DNA from: Pseudomonas sp. SCB32 | GTDB taxonomy: Bacteria; Pseudomonadota; Gammaproteobacteria; Pseudomonadales; Pseudomonadaceae | Length of the DNA stretch: 64,000 nt | Direction of reading: 5' to 3' | Assembly (NCBI RefSeq): GCF_009189165.1 | Contig: NZ_CP045118.1 | Location: forward strand, 5,084,001-5,148,000 | Part shown: piece after piece, positions 50,647 to 60,542 of the stretch | Layout: each line of letters opens with the position of its first letter | Position numbering within the stretch: the first letter of the stretch is position 1 | Made by a program: the position numbers and the translations under genes | The notes under the pieces: model-generated | Databases searched by the model: none | The model's input: the letters and a program-made list of their open reading frames with translations, nothing else | What the model was told of the DNA's origin: nothing

Positions 50647-51054
50647 ATGGCTGGCGAAACCTCCCTGGCCGCGTTGCTGCGCGGCATGACACCGGCACTC
50701 AACGACGGCGAGTACGTGTTCTGCACCCTGCCCGACGGCCAGTTGCCGGCCGGTTTGCAGCCGCTGGGCAGCTTCCGTGAACGCGAAGGGCTGACGCTGA
50801 TCCTGCCGCGCGCCGAAGCCGAGGACGCCGGGCTGGCCTTCGACTACGTCGCCGCCTGGCTAGCCCTGGAGGTGCATTCGGCGCTCGAGGCTGTGGGCCT
50901 CACCGCCGCCGTGGCCACCGCCCTGGCGAAGGCCGGGATCAGCTGCAACGTGGTCGCCGCCTGGTACCACGATCATTTGTTCGTCGCCCACGCCGACGGC
51001 CCGCGCGCGCTGGACGTGCTGCGCGCCCTCGCCCTCAATCCAGAAGGAATCTGA
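50647..51054 (+). CDS. ACT-like ligand-binding protein
   Basis: 135 residues: EYVFCTLPDGQLPAGLQPLG, REGLTLILPRAEAEDAGL, HSALEAVGLTAAVATALAKAGISCNVVAAWYHDHLF and a final ALDVLRALALNPEGI. This matches the stand-alone ACT-type amino-acid-binding proteins (DUF4 group). It ends three bases before the LysE exporter start and probably senses or binds an amino acid linked to export. Either ATG 50635 or 50647 could be the start; neither has a strong ribosome site. Confidence 0.7.
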   Translation: MAGETSLAALLRGMTPALNDGEYVFCTLPDGQLPAGLQPLGSFREREGLTLILPRAEAEDAGLAFDYVAAWLALEVHSALEAVGLTAAVATALAKAGISCNVVAAWYHDHLFVAHADGPRALDVLRALALNPEGI

Positions 51055-51057
51055 ACC

Positions 51058-51660
51058 ATGTGGCAGAGCTACCTGAACGGCCTGCTGGTCGCCGCCGGCC
51101 TGATCATCGCCATCGGCGCGCAGAACGCCTTCGTCCTCGCCCAGAGCCTGCGCCGCGAACATCACCTGTCGGTGGCCGCGCTGTGCGTGCTGTGCGACGC
51201 CATCCTGGTCAGCGCCGGGGTGTTCGGCCTGGCCAAGATCCTCGCCGAGAACCCCACCCTGCTGGCCATCGCGCGCTGGGGCGGCGTCACCTTCCTGCTC
51301 TGGTATGGCCTCAAGGCGCTGCGCCGGGCCATTGCCCCCGAAGCCATGGGCGATGCAGGGGAGACCGGGCCGCGCTCGCGCCGCACAGTCTTGATGGCCG
51401 CGCTGGCGGTGACCCTGCTCAACCCACACGTCTACCTCGACACCGTGCTGCTGATCGGCTCCCTAGGCGCCCAACAGGCAGCCCCCGGCGCCTACGCCAT
51501 GGGCGCCGCCAGCGCCTCGCTGCTGTGGTTCTTCACCCTCGCCCTGGGCGCCGCCTGGCTCGCCCCCTGGCTGGCGCGGCCGGCCACCTGGCGCCTGGTC
51601 GACCTGATGGTGGCGGTGATGATGCTGGGCATGGCGGCGCAACTGGTGTTCGCCGCCTGA
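51058..51660 (+). CDS. LysE/ArgO-type amino-acid exporter
   Basis: 200 residues, about six membrane helices. The N terminus GLIIAIGAQNAFVLAQSLRREH and ALAVTLLNPHVYLDTVLLIGS are the conserved parts of the LysE superfamily. It exports basic amino acids (arginine, lysine). The neighbouring argP is the known type of regulator and the ACT-like gene is likely part of the same unit. Confidence 0.88.
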   Translation: MWQSYLNGLLVAAGLIIAIGAQNAFVLAQSLRREHHLSVAALCVLCDAILVSAGVFGLAKILAENPTLLAIARWGGVTFLLWYGLKALRRAIAPEAMGDAGETGPRSRRTVLMAALAVTLLNPHVYLDTVLLIGSLGAQQAAPGAYAMGAASASLLWFFTLALGAAWLAPWLARPATWRLVDLMVAVMMLGMAAQLVFAA

Positions 51661-51786
51661 CGGTGGAAATATCTGAACGACGATCCGTCATCCCGGTCGG
51701 CGCATAGTGAGGGGCGAGCTCCGGTGTGGTCGCTGCTGCCGGGTCTTTGACCCTACAGATGCTGCGTGGATATGCCCAAGGTCGGG

Positions 51787-51830
51787 TGCTATGATCCGAC
51801 CTTCGCGGCGCCGGAAGCCACGGCTTCCGG
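51787..51830 (+). promoter_or_regulatory. Probable sodB promoter with a leader hairpin
   Basis: An extended -10 TGCTATGAT (51787-51795) is followed by a perfect 9-pair hairpin (CCGGAAGCC-AC-GGCTTCCGG, 51811-51830) that would lie at the very start of the mRNA, about 140 bases before the sodB start. The 311-base gap 51661-51971 holds no gene; the rest is leader. Confidence 0.5.
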
Positions 51831-51971
51831 ACGCAACTGGCGCGCTGTCCTGGTCCCTTGGGGACGCATTGCAGCTACGCCCGGATGCCGCGACAAATAC
51901 TTCAACCGGCCCCGTGTACCGGTCGCGCGTTCGCCGCGCTAGCCCAGACTGAGTGAGATAGGAGAGAGAAC

Positions 51972-52553
51972 ATGGCTTTCGAATTGCCGCCGCTGCCTTA
52001 CGCGAAGAATGCCCTTGAGCCGCACATTTCCGCGGAAACCCTGGAATACCACCACGACAAGCACCACAACACCTACGTCGTGAACCTGAACAACCTGGTT
52101 CCGGGCACCGAGTTCGAAGGCAAGAGCCTGGAAGACATCGTCAAGACCTCTTCGGGCGGCATCTTCAACAACGCAGCCCAGGTGTGGAATCACACCTTCT
52201 ACTGGAACTGCCTGAGCCCCAACGGCGGTGGCCAGCCCACCGGCGCCCTGGCTGATGCCATCAACGCTGCCTTCGGTTCCTTCGACAAGTTCAAGGAAGA
52301 GTTCAGCAAGACCTCCATCGGCACCTTCGGCTCCGGCTGGGGCTGGCTGGTGAAGAAGGCCGACGGTTCCCTGGCCCTGGCCAGCACCATCGGTGCCGGC
52401 TGCCCGCTGACCAGCGGCGACACCCCGCTGCTGACCTGCGACGTATGGGAACACGCCTACTACATCGACTACCGCAACCTGCGTCCGAAGTACGTGGAAG
52501 CGTTCTGGAACCTGGTGAACTGGGACTTCGTAGCGAAGAACTTCGCTGCCTGA
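51972..52553 (+). CDS. sodB: Iron superoxide dismutase
   Basis: 193 residues, the length of FeSOD. Metal ligands are visible: H27 ([13 protein letters not shown]), H74 (VWNHTFYW), and Asp and His in [11 protein letters not shown]. The N terminus [20 protein letters not shown] is typical of FeSOD. It converts superoxide to oxygen and peroxide in the cytoplasm. A good AGGAGA lies before the ATG. Terminator 52574-52598 follows. Confidence 0.97.
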   Translation: MAFELPPLPYAKNALEPHISAETLEYHHDKHHNTYVVNLNNLVPGTEFEGKSLEDIVKTSSGGIFNNAAQVWNHTFYWNCLSPNGGGQPTGALADAINAAFGSFDKFKEEFSKTSIGTFGSGWGWLVKKADGSLALASTIGAGCPLTSGDTPLLTCDVWEHAYYIDYRNLRPKYVEAFWNLVNWDFVAKNFAA

Positions 52554-52573
52554 TTCCCCCCAGCGTGACCCTG

Positions 52574-52598
52574 GAAACCCGGCCTTGTGCCGGGTTTC
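52574..52598 (+). terminator. Rho-independent terminator after sodB
   Basis: GAAACCCGGC-CTTGT-GCCGGGTTTC, 10-pair perfect stem with TTTC at its end. Confidence 0.85.
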
Positions 52599-52727
52599 TG
52601 CGTTCTGGACGCGCAAGACGGCGAGGTCGGCTAACCTGAAAGGCCTAGGCTGTCAAAAATGCAACGATGGCCCTTTGACGCCATAGCTCCAATTGCCAAT
52701 ACTCAGACCAGTATTTCGCCCCAGGCG

Positions 52728-54824
52728 ATGAACAAGGAAAGCCCCTTGAAACTGGACCCCCGGCGCAGCCTCTCCCTCAAGCTGCTGCGAATGGTGTTGC
52801 TCGCGGCCCTCGTGGTCGGGGTTGTGCTCAGCTGTGCGCAGATCGTCTTCGATGCGCACAAGGCCCAGCAAGCCGTACACAACGACGCCCAGCGCATCCT
52901 GGCGATGGTCCGCGACCCTTCCACGCAGGCGGTCTACAGCCTCGACCGCGACATGGCGATGCAGGTCCTCGAAGGGCTGTTCCAGCACGAAGCCGTGCGC
53001 TACGCCGCCATCGGCCATCCTGACGAGCCCATGCTGGCGGAGAAATCCCGCCCGCTGCTGGAGTCCCCCACCCGCTGGCTGACCGACCCCATCCTCGGCG
53101 CCGAGCAGAACTACGCCATCCGCCTGGCCGGCCGCAGCGGCTCCAACGAGTACTACGGCGACCTGAAGATCACCCTGGACACCGCGCCCTACGGCGAGGA
53201 CTTCGTCACCACCTCGGGGATCATCTTCCTCTCCGGTCTGCTCCGCGCCCTGGCCATGGGCCTGGTGCTGTTCATGGTCTACCACTGGCTGCTGACCAAG
53301 CCGCTGTCGAAGATCATCGAGCACCTGGCCGCGATCAACCCGGACCGCCCCAGCCAGCACAAGCTGCCGATGCCCCTGGGCCACGAGAAGGACGAGCTGG
53401 GCCTGTGGGTCAACACCGCCAACCAGTTGCTCGCCTCCATCGAGCGCAACGGCCACCTGCGCCGGGAGGCCGAAGACAGCCTGCTGCGCATTTCCCAGTA
53501 CGACTTCCTCACCGGCCTGCCCAACCGCAAGCTGCTGCAGCAGCGCCTGGACCAGATACTCGAAGGCGCCTCGCGCCTGCAGCGCCGCGTCGCCGTGCTG
53601 TGCCTGGGGCTGGATGACTTCAAGGGCATCAACGAGCAATACAGCTACCAGTTCGGCGACCAGCTGCTGATCGCCCTCTCCGACCGCCTGCGCACCCGCA
53701 GCGCGCACCTGGGCGCTCTGGCGCGCCTGGGCGGCGACCAGTTCGCCCTGGTCCAGGCCGACATCGAGCAGCCCTATGAAGCCGCCGAACTGGCCCAGCA
53801 GATCCTCGACGACCTGGAAGCGCCCTTCGAGCTGGACCAGCACCTGGTGCACCTGCGCGCCACCATCGGCATCACCCTCTTCCCCGAAGACGGCGAGACC
53901 ACCGAGAAGCTGCTACAGAAAGCCGAGCAGACCATGACCCTGGCCAAGAGCCGCTCGCGCAACCGCTACCAGTTCTACATCGCCAGCGTCGACAGCGAGA
54001 TGCGCCGCCGCCGCGAGCTGGAGAAGGACCTGCGCGAAGCCCTGGCGCGCAACGAACTGCACCTGGTCTATCAACCGCAGGTGGATTACCGCGATCACCG
54101 CGTGGTCGGCGTCGAGGCGCTGTTGCGCTGGCAGCACCCGACCCAGGGCTGGGTCGCGCCGGACCTGTTCATCCCCCTGGCGGAGCAGAACGGCAGCATC
54201 TTCAGCATCGGCGAGTGGGTGCTCGACCAGTCCTGCCGGCAGCTGCGCGAATGGCACGACCAGGGGTTCGACGACCTGCGCCTGGCGGTCAACCTGTCCA
54301 CCGTGCAGCTGCGCCACAACGCCCTGCCGCGGGTGGTCAGCAACCTCCTGCAGATGCACCGCCTGCCGCCGCGTTCGCTGGAGCTGGAAATCACCGAAAC
54401 CGGCCTGATGGAAGACATCTCAACCGCCGCGCAGCACCTGCTCAGCTTGCGCCGCGCTGGCGCGCTGATCGCCATCGACGACTTCGGCACCGGCTACTCC
54501 TCGCTGAGCTACCTGAAAAGCCTGCCGCTGGACAAGATCAAGATCGACAAGAGCTTCGTCCAGGACCTGCTGCTGGACGACGACGACGCCACCATCGTTC
54601 GCGCCATCATCCAGCTGGGCAAGAGCCTGGGCATGCAGGTGATCGCCGAGGGCGTGGAGACGGTCGAGCAGGAGACCTACATCATCGCCCAGGGCTGTCA
54701 CGAGGGTCAGGGCTACCTCTACAGCAAGCCGCTTCCGGCGCGCGAACTGACCCTCTACCTCAAGCAGGCCCGGCGTCTGGCCGAAGTGGCCGGCGGCGGC
54801 TCCAGCGGAGTGGAGCGCCACTGA
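52728..54824 (+). CDS. bifA: Cyclic di-GMP phosphodiesterase BifA
   Basis: About 698 residues. N-terminal membrane helix (LLRMVLLAALVVGVVLSC), a periplasmic loop, a second helix, then a GGDEF domain whose signature is degenerate, GGDQF near residue 335, and an intact EAL domain (EAL near 463, VNLSTVQL, DDFGTGYSSLSYLKSLPLDKIKIDKSF). This is the known composition of BifA: diguanylate cyclase dead, phosphodiesterase active, lowering c-di-GMP to promote swarming. Start is uncertain: a TTG at 52746 has the better ribosome site (AAGGAA) and matches the shorter P. aeruginosa protein; an ATG at 52659 also exists. Confidence 0.9.
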   Translation: MNKESPLKLDPRRSLSLKLLRMVLLAALVVGVVLSCAQIVFDAHKAQQAVHNDAQRILAMVRDPSTQAVYSLDRDMAMQVLEGLFQHEAVRYAAIGHPDEPMLAEKSRPLLESPTRWLTDPILGAEQNYAIRLAGRSGSNEYYGDLKITLDTAPYGEDFVTTSGIIFLSGLLRALAMGLVLFMVYHWLLTKPLSKIIEHLAAINPDRPSQHKLPMPLGHEKDELGLWVNTANQLLASIERNGHLRREAEDSLLRISQYDFLTGLPNRKLLQQRLDQILEGASRLQRRVAVLCLGLDDFKGINEQYSYQFGDQLLIALSDRLRTRSAHLGALARLGGDQFALVQADIEQPYEAAELAQQILDDLEAPFELDQHLVHLRATIGITLFPEDGETTEKLLQKAEQTMTLAKSRSRNRYQFYIASVDSEMRRRRELEKDLREALARNELHLVYQPQVDYRDHRVVGVEALLRWQHPTQGWVAPDLFIPLAEQNGSIFSIGEWVLDQSCRQLREWHDQGFDDLRLAVNLSTVQLRHNALPRVVSNLLQMHRLPPRSLELEITETGLMEDISTAAQHLLSLRRAGALIAIDDFGTGYSSLSYLKSLPLDKIKIDKSFVQDLLLDDDDATIVRAIIQLGKSLGMQVIAEGVETVEQETYIIAQGCHEGQGYLYSKPLPARELTLYLKQARRLAEVAGGGSSGVERH

Positions 54825-54864
54825 CCGGCGCAGCACCCTTCCCCCTCGCTGCCACCACAGCACC

Positions 54865-54911
54865 GTAGGAGCGGGCCATGCCCGCGATTCGCGCGCATGG
54901 CCCGCTCCTAC
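54865..54911. repeat. REP element of the GTAGGAGC family
   Basis: GTAGGAGCGGGCCATGCCCGCGATTCGCGCGCATGGCCCGCTCCTAC, a near-perfect palindrome between bifA and the imelysin cluster. Confidence 0.85.
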
Positions 54912-54999
54912 ATCGCCCCGCTGCAATCCTCTCTCCCCGCCCTGCTGGCGACCTGCCGGCCACCTGACGAGAAGGCCTCCCTCGAACACCCTTTTCAAA

Positions 55000-55018
55000 A
55001 ATGCAAATCTTTCGCATT
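55000..55018 (+). promoter_or_regulatory. Fur-like box upstream of icmP
   Basis: AATGCAAATCTTTCGCATT has an inverted AATGC-N9-GCATT core in an AT-rich patch, 64 bases before icmP. This is the form seen at many pseudomonad iron genes. A second similar site lies before the di-heme gene. Confidence 0.55.
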
Positions 55019-55081
55019 ATGTTGCCGTTTTTCTTGCGCAGTTCGATTTCGTGCGCCTCCTACCCTTCAAAGGAACCCGTC

Positions 55082-56425
<1,344 letters not shown>

Positions 56426-56435
56426 TCCGCGCCCG

Positions 56436-56466
56436 CCGGTGCTGCGGCTCCACGCCGCAGCACCGG
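56436..56466 (+). terminator. First of two hairpins after icmP
   Basis: Perfect 13-pair stem CCGGTGCTGCGGC-N5-GCCGCAGCACCGG. No T run, so it may be a stem that adds to the terminator next to it. Confidence 0.55.
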
Positions 56467-56476
56467 TTGTGTCCTG

Positions 56477-56503
56477 ACAAAGCCCCGCCACGCGGGGCTT
56501 TGT
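56477..56503 (+). terminator. Rho-independent terminator after icmP
   Basis: Perfect 12-pair stem ACAAAGCCCCGC-CAC-GCGGGGCTTTGT; the stem itself ends in TTTGT. It closes icmP before the second promoter. Confidence 0.75.
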
Positions 56504-56532
56504 CGGTCTGGAAGGCCAAAGCACTCAATTCT

Positions 56533-56555
56533 CAAATACAAATTTTTCATATTTG
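56533..56555 (+). promoter_or_regulatory. Fur-like palindrome upstream of the di-heme gene
   Basis: CAAATA ... TATTTG (inverted, 11 bases apart) in the AT-rich stretch CAAATACAAATTTTTCATAT, about 60 bases before the start at 56613. Likely a Fur site. Confidence 0.5.
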
Positions 56556-56612
56556 CATTTAGCGCCCTTGATAAGATGGTGCGCTGCAACAACACGCCCT
56601 GGAACCTCGTCA

Positions 56613-58037
56613 ATGCTCCACCGCCGCGCCGCCCTGCGACTCGTACCGTTGCTCTGTGCCCTCACCCTTGCCGCCTGCAAGCCGGAGACCTCCCGGCACG
56701 CCGTGAGCGAGCCCGGCGAAGCGCTTTCCGGCGGTGCCGCCACGGTCGGCCAGAGCGACCGCAACGCCTACTCCATGCCCTCGGCCAACCTCACACCGAG
56801 CCGCCGCCTGGACTTCAGCGTGGGCAACAGCTTCTTCCGCAACCCCTGGGTGATCGCCCCGTCCACCACCACCGCGCGCGATGGCCTGGGCCCGTTGTTC
56901 AACACCAACGCCTGCCAGAACTGCCACATCAAGGACGGCCGCGGCCACCCGCCGGAACTCAACGACATCAACGCCGTCTCAATGCTGGTGCGCCTGTCGA
57001 TCCCGGCCGGCCTGGAGGATGCACGCACCCTCAAGCGCCTGGGCGTGGTGCCCGAGCCGGTATACGGCGGCCAACTGCAGGACTCGGCGATCCCGGGCGT
57101 GGCGCCCGAAGGCAAGGTGCGGGTGGATTACCAGCCGATGCCGGTAACCTTCAAGGACGGCACGGTGATCGAGCTGCGCAGGCCGACCCTGCGGATCAGC
57201 AACCTCGGCTATGGCCCGATGCAGGCCAACACCCTGTTCTCCGCACGCATCGCCCCGCCGATGATCGGCCTGGGCCTGCTGGAGTCGATCCGCGAGGAAG
57301 ACATCCTCGCCAACGTCGATCCGGACGACCGCAACGGCGACGGCATCCGTGGCCGGGCCAACCTGGTCTGGGACGATGCGCGTCATGAAACCGTGCTCGG
57401 CCGTTTCGGCTGGAAGGCCGGGCAGCCCAACATCCCCCAGCAGAACGCCCATGCCTTCTCCAGCGACATGGGCCTGACCAGCGACCTGCTGCCCGCCGAC
57501 GACTGCACCGAAACCCAGGTCGACTGCCGCAATGCCATCGACGGCGGCAAGCCGGAAGTCAGCCAGCACCTCTTCGACCTGGTCGCCTTCTACGCCCGCA
57601 ACCTCGCGGTACCGGCACGACGCAAGGTCGACGACCCGCAGGTGCTCACCGGAAAGGGACTGTTCTTCGACAGCGGCTGCACCAGCTGCCACACCCCGAA
57701 ATTCACCACCGGGCCGAATGCCGCCGAGCCGGAACTGGCCAACCAGGTCATCCGCCCCTACAGCGACCTGCTGCTGCATGACATGGGTGATGGACTCGCG
57801 GACAATCGCCCGGAATTTCTCGCCAGCGGACGCGATTGGCGCACCCCGCCGCTGTGGGGCATCGGCCTGACCGAGACGGTCAACGGCCATACCCAGTTCC
57901 TCCACGACGGCCGCGCCCGCAACCTGCTGGAAGCCGTGCTCTGGCACGGCGGCGAAGCCGAAGCGGCCAAGCAGCGCGTACTGACTTTCGACGCCGAGCA
58001 GCGCAATGCCCTGCTGGCGTTCCTGAATTCACTCTAA
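56613..58037 (+). CDS. Di-heme thiol oxidoreductase-like protein (DUF1111)
   Basis: 474 residues: lipoprotein-like signal (LCALTLAACKPE), then two CxxCH haem sites, CQNCH at 101-105 and CTSCH at 356-360, as in the di-haem cytochrome c peroxidase-like DUF1111 family. It sits in the periplasm with both haems covalent. In other pseudomonads it is encoded with imelysins in iron-regulated clusters and may oxidise ferrous iron or take electrons from it. It is followed 15 bases later by the second imelysin. Confidence 0.9.
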   Translation: MLHRRAALRLVPLLCALTLAACKPETSRHAVSEPGEALSGGAATVGQSDRNAYSMPSANLTPSRRLDFSVGNSFFRNPWVIAPSTTTARDGLGPLFNTNACQNCHIKDGRGHPPELNDINAVSMLVRLSIPAGLEDARTLKRLGVVPEPVYGGQLQDSAIPGVAPEGKVRVDYQPMPVTFKDGTVIELRRPTLRISNLGYGPMQANTLFSARIAPPMIGLGLLESIREEDILANVDPDDRNGDGIRGRANLVWDDARHETVLGRFGWKAGQPNIPQQNAHAFSSDMGLTSDLLPADDCTETQVDCRNAIDGGKPEVSQHLFDLVAFYARNLAVPARRKVDDPQVLTGKGLFFDSGCTSCHTPKFTTGPNAAEPELANQVIRPYSDLLLHDMGDGLADNRPEFLASGRDWRTPPLWGIGLTETVNGHTQFLHDGRARNLLEAVLWHGGEAEAAKQRVLTFDAEQRNALLAFLNSL

Positions 58038-58052
58038 GGAGCCGAGCCGAAC

Positions 58053-59114
58053 ATGTTCCGCCCCCGCCTACTGATCACCAGCCTCGCCATCGCCCTGGGC
58101 GCCTGCTCGCCCACCGACCCGCAGGCCACCACCAGCGCCACGCTGGCCCAGCAGGTGATCCTGCCGACCTACAGCCGCTGGGTGGACGCCGACCGCGCCC
58201 TGGCCGCCAGCGCCCTGGCCTACTGCCAGGGCAACGAGGACCTGGCCAAGGCCCGCGCCGACTACATGGCCGCGCAGAAGGCCTGGGCCGAGCTGCAGCC
58301 GCTGCTGGTCGGCCCGCTGGCCGAAGGCAACCGCGCCTGGCAGGTACAGTTCTGGCCGGACAAGAAGAACCTGGTCGCCCGTCAGGTCGAGCAGCTGCTG
58401 GGCAGCGGCAACCCGATCACCCCGGCGACCCTGGACAAGTCCAGCGTCGTGGTCCAGGGCCTGACCGCCTACGAATACATTCTCTTCGACGCCAGGATCG
58501 ACCTGGCCAACGCCGAGACCAAGGCACGCTACTGCCCGCTGCTGGAAGCCATCGGCGCGCACCAGCAGGCCCTGGCGGAAGGCATCCTGGCGCAGTGGAA
58601 GCAGGACGGCGGCGTGCTCACCCAGCTCTCCAAGTTCCCCAACGACCGTTACGCCGATGCCCATGAGGCCATCGCCGAGCTGCTGCGCGTACAGGTCACC
58701 GCGCTGGACATGCTGAAGAAGAAACTCGGCACCCCGCTGGGCCGCCAGAGCAAGGGCATCCCGCAGCCGTTCCAGGCCGAGGGCTGGCGCAGCGATACCT
58801 CGCTGGCGAGCCTCGACGCCGGCCTGACCGGTGCCCAGGCACTGTGGAACGGCACCGACAATAAAGGTCTGCGCGCCCTGCTGCCGGCCGAGCAGAAGGA
58901 GCTGGCCAGCAAGATCGACGCCGCCTATGCCGACACCCACGGCAAGCTGAAGGCCATCAATAAGCCGCTGAGCGAACTGCTCAAGGACGAGGCCGGCATC
59001 CAGCAGCTGAACGCGCTGTACGACAGCCTCAATGCCGTCCACCGTCTCCACGAGAGCGATCTGGCGAAGGCGCTGGGCGTGCAGCTGGGCTTCAACGCCA
59101 ACGACGGCGATTGA
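58053..59114 (+). CDS. Second imelysin family lipoprotein
   Basis: 353 residues: lipoprotein signal (LAIALGACSPTD), then the imelysin domain with ARADYMAAQKAWAEL, LVARQVEQLLGSG and GLTAYEYILFD. The first His of the GxHxxE motif is replaced (GLTAYE near residues 136-141), so it may bind metal differently or only act as a partner. It completes the di-haem plus imelysin pair; the DUF1513 gene follows after 52 bases. Confidence 0.85.
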   Translation: MFRPRLLITSLAIALGACSPTDPQATTSATLAQQVILPTYSRWVDADRALAASALAYCQGNEDLAKARADYMAAQKAWAELQPLLVGPLAEGNRAWQVQFWPDKKNLVARQVEQLLGSGNPITPATLDKSSVVVQGLTAYEYILFDARIDLANAETKARYCPLLEAIGAHQQALAEGILAQWKQDGGVLTQLSKFPNDRYADAHEAIAELLRVQVTALDMLKKKLGTPLGRQSKGIPQPFQAEGWRSDTSLASLDAGLTGAQALWNGTDNKGLRALLPAEQKELASKIDAAYADTHGKLKAINKPLSELLKDEAGIQQLNALYDSLNAVHRLHESDLAKALGVQLGFNANDGD

Positions 59115-59118
59115 TCTG

Positions 59119-59145
59119 GCGAGCTAGAGCCAGATCAAGGCGTAT
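59119..59145 (+). repeat. Short repeat GCGAGCTAGAGCCAG...CAAGGCG before DUF1513
   Basis: Nearly the same stretch recurs at 63622-63649 before mexW (GCGAGCTGGAGCCAGGCAAGGCGGCATG). Both occur between two genes of an operon just upstream of a start. Confidence 0.5.
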
Positions 59146-59166
59146 GAGATGAAAGAGGTGAACGCC

Positions 59167-60261
59167 ATGTTGCGACGTCACGTACTCGGCCTGGGCAGCC
59201 TGCTGCTCGGCGCCCTGACTTTCGGCGGCTGGACGCTGTCGCGCAAGGGCAAGGAGCCCCTGCTGCTGTCCGCCCGTGACGACGCGGATGGCAAGCACTA
59301 CGCCGTGGGCTATCGCCTGGATGGCAGCCGCGTGTTCGCCACGCAGGTAGGCCTGCGCTGCCACGACATCGTCCAGCACCCCAGCCTGCCCGTGGCGCTG
59401 TTCGTCGCCCGCCGTCCCGGCCGGCAGAGCTACCTGATCCACCTGGACGACGGGCGCCTGCTGCAGACCCTGGATTCGCAGCAGGACCGCCACTTCTACG
59501 GCCACGGCGTGTGGCACAAGGACGGCGAGTGGCTCTACGCCACCGAGAACGACACCACCGATCCGGGCCGCGGCATGCTCGGCGCCTACCGCTTCGACGG
59601 CGACAGGCTCAGCCACACCGGCGAGATTTCCACCCACGGCCTCGGCCCGCATCAGGTGTCCTGGTTGCCGGACGGCGAAACCCTGGTGGTGGCCAACGGC
59701 GGCATTCGCACCGAGGCCGAAAGCCGCGTGGAGATGAACCTCGACGCCATGGAGCCGAGCCTGGTGCTGATGCAGCGCGACGGTTCGCTGATCTCCAAGG
59801 AAACCCTGGCGCAGCAGATGAACAGCGTGCGCCACCTGGCCATCGCCGCCGACGGCACCATAGTCGCCGGCCAACAGTACATGGGCGACAGTCACGACCA
59901 CGCCGACCTGCTCGCCATCAAGCGGCCCGGGCAACCGTTCCAGCCCTTCCCCCTGGCCGACGAGCAGCGGCTGGCGATGACCCAGTACACCGCCAGCGTC
60001 GCCATCCACAGCGACCTGCGCCTGGTGGCGCTGACCGCCCCGCGCGGTAATCGCTTCTTCATCTGGGACCTGGATACTGGCGCCGTGCGACTGGATGCGC
60101 CGCTGCCCGACTGTGCCGGCGTTGGCGCAGTGAAGGACGGTTTCGTCGTCACCTCCGGGCAGGGCCGCTGCCGCTTCTACGACTGCCGCGGCGAGCGCAT
60201 CGCAGCCGCCCCGCTGGAGTTGCCGCCAGCGTTCTGGGACAACCACCTGCACCTGGCCTGA
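59167..60261 (+). CDS. DUF1513 beta-propeller-type protein
   Basis: 364 residues: twin-arginine-like signal (LRRHVLGLGSLLLGAL), then repeated blades (GHGVWHKDGEWLYATENDTT, GPHQVSWLPDGETLVVANGG, SVRHLAIAADGTIVAGQQYM) that suggest a seven-bladed propeller of about 40-45 residues each. Found with imelysin and di-haem proteins in iron clusters of Pseudomonas. ATG at 59167 has GAGGTG at the right distance; an ATG at 59149 is less likely. Function unknown, probably periplasmic. Confidence 0.85.
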   Translation: MLRRHVLGLGSLLLGALTFGGWTLSRKGKEPLLLSARDDADGKHYAVGYRLDGSRVFATQVGLRCHDIVQHPSLPVALFVARRPGRQSYLIHLDDGRLLQTLDSQQDRHFYGHGVWHKDGEWLYATENDTTDPGRGMLGAYRFDGDRLSHTGEISTHGLGPHQVSWLPDGETLVVANGGIRTEAESRVEMNLDAMEPSLVLMQRDGSLISKETLAQQMNSVRHLAIAADGTIVAGQQYMGDSHDHADLLAIKRPGQPFQPFPLADEQRLAMTQYTASVAIHSDLRLVALTAPRGNRFFIWDLDTGAVRLDAPLPDCAGVGAVKDGFVVTSGQGRCRFYDCRGERIAAAPLELPPAFWDNHLHLA

Positions 60262-60317
60262 AGCAATTGCCGGGGGTAACCGGCGAACGCAGAGCGAGTT
60301 CTACGCCAGCATTCCCT

Positions 60318-60377
60318 TGCAGGAGCGGCGGGGGCGCCTAGCCCATGCCCGCGATCGCGCGCATGGCGCGCTCCTAC
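60318..60377. repeat. REP element of the GTAGGAGC family
   Basis: GCAGGAGCGGCGGGGGCGCC ... GCGCGCATGGCGCGCTCCTAC, imperfect palindrome in the 281-base gap between DUF1513 and the chemoreceptor. Confidence 0.7.
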
Positions 60378-60542
60378 ATGTCTGCTCTGTCGCTTCGATT
60401 CCACGTGATCAACACCGCCGGAACGCCCGTCCCAGAGCGGCTGAAACGCCTACCATTCGTCTGCCTGTACTCAGGAAGACGCCCACCCTGCCGATGCAAA
60501 GGCTGACCGATTCCCACCCTGCGTCTTAGAGGCGTAAACACG

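Noticed and set aside
51707..51952. 81-codon frame upstream of sodB
   Set aside because: No ribosome site or conservation sign; it overlaps the promoter and leader hairpin.
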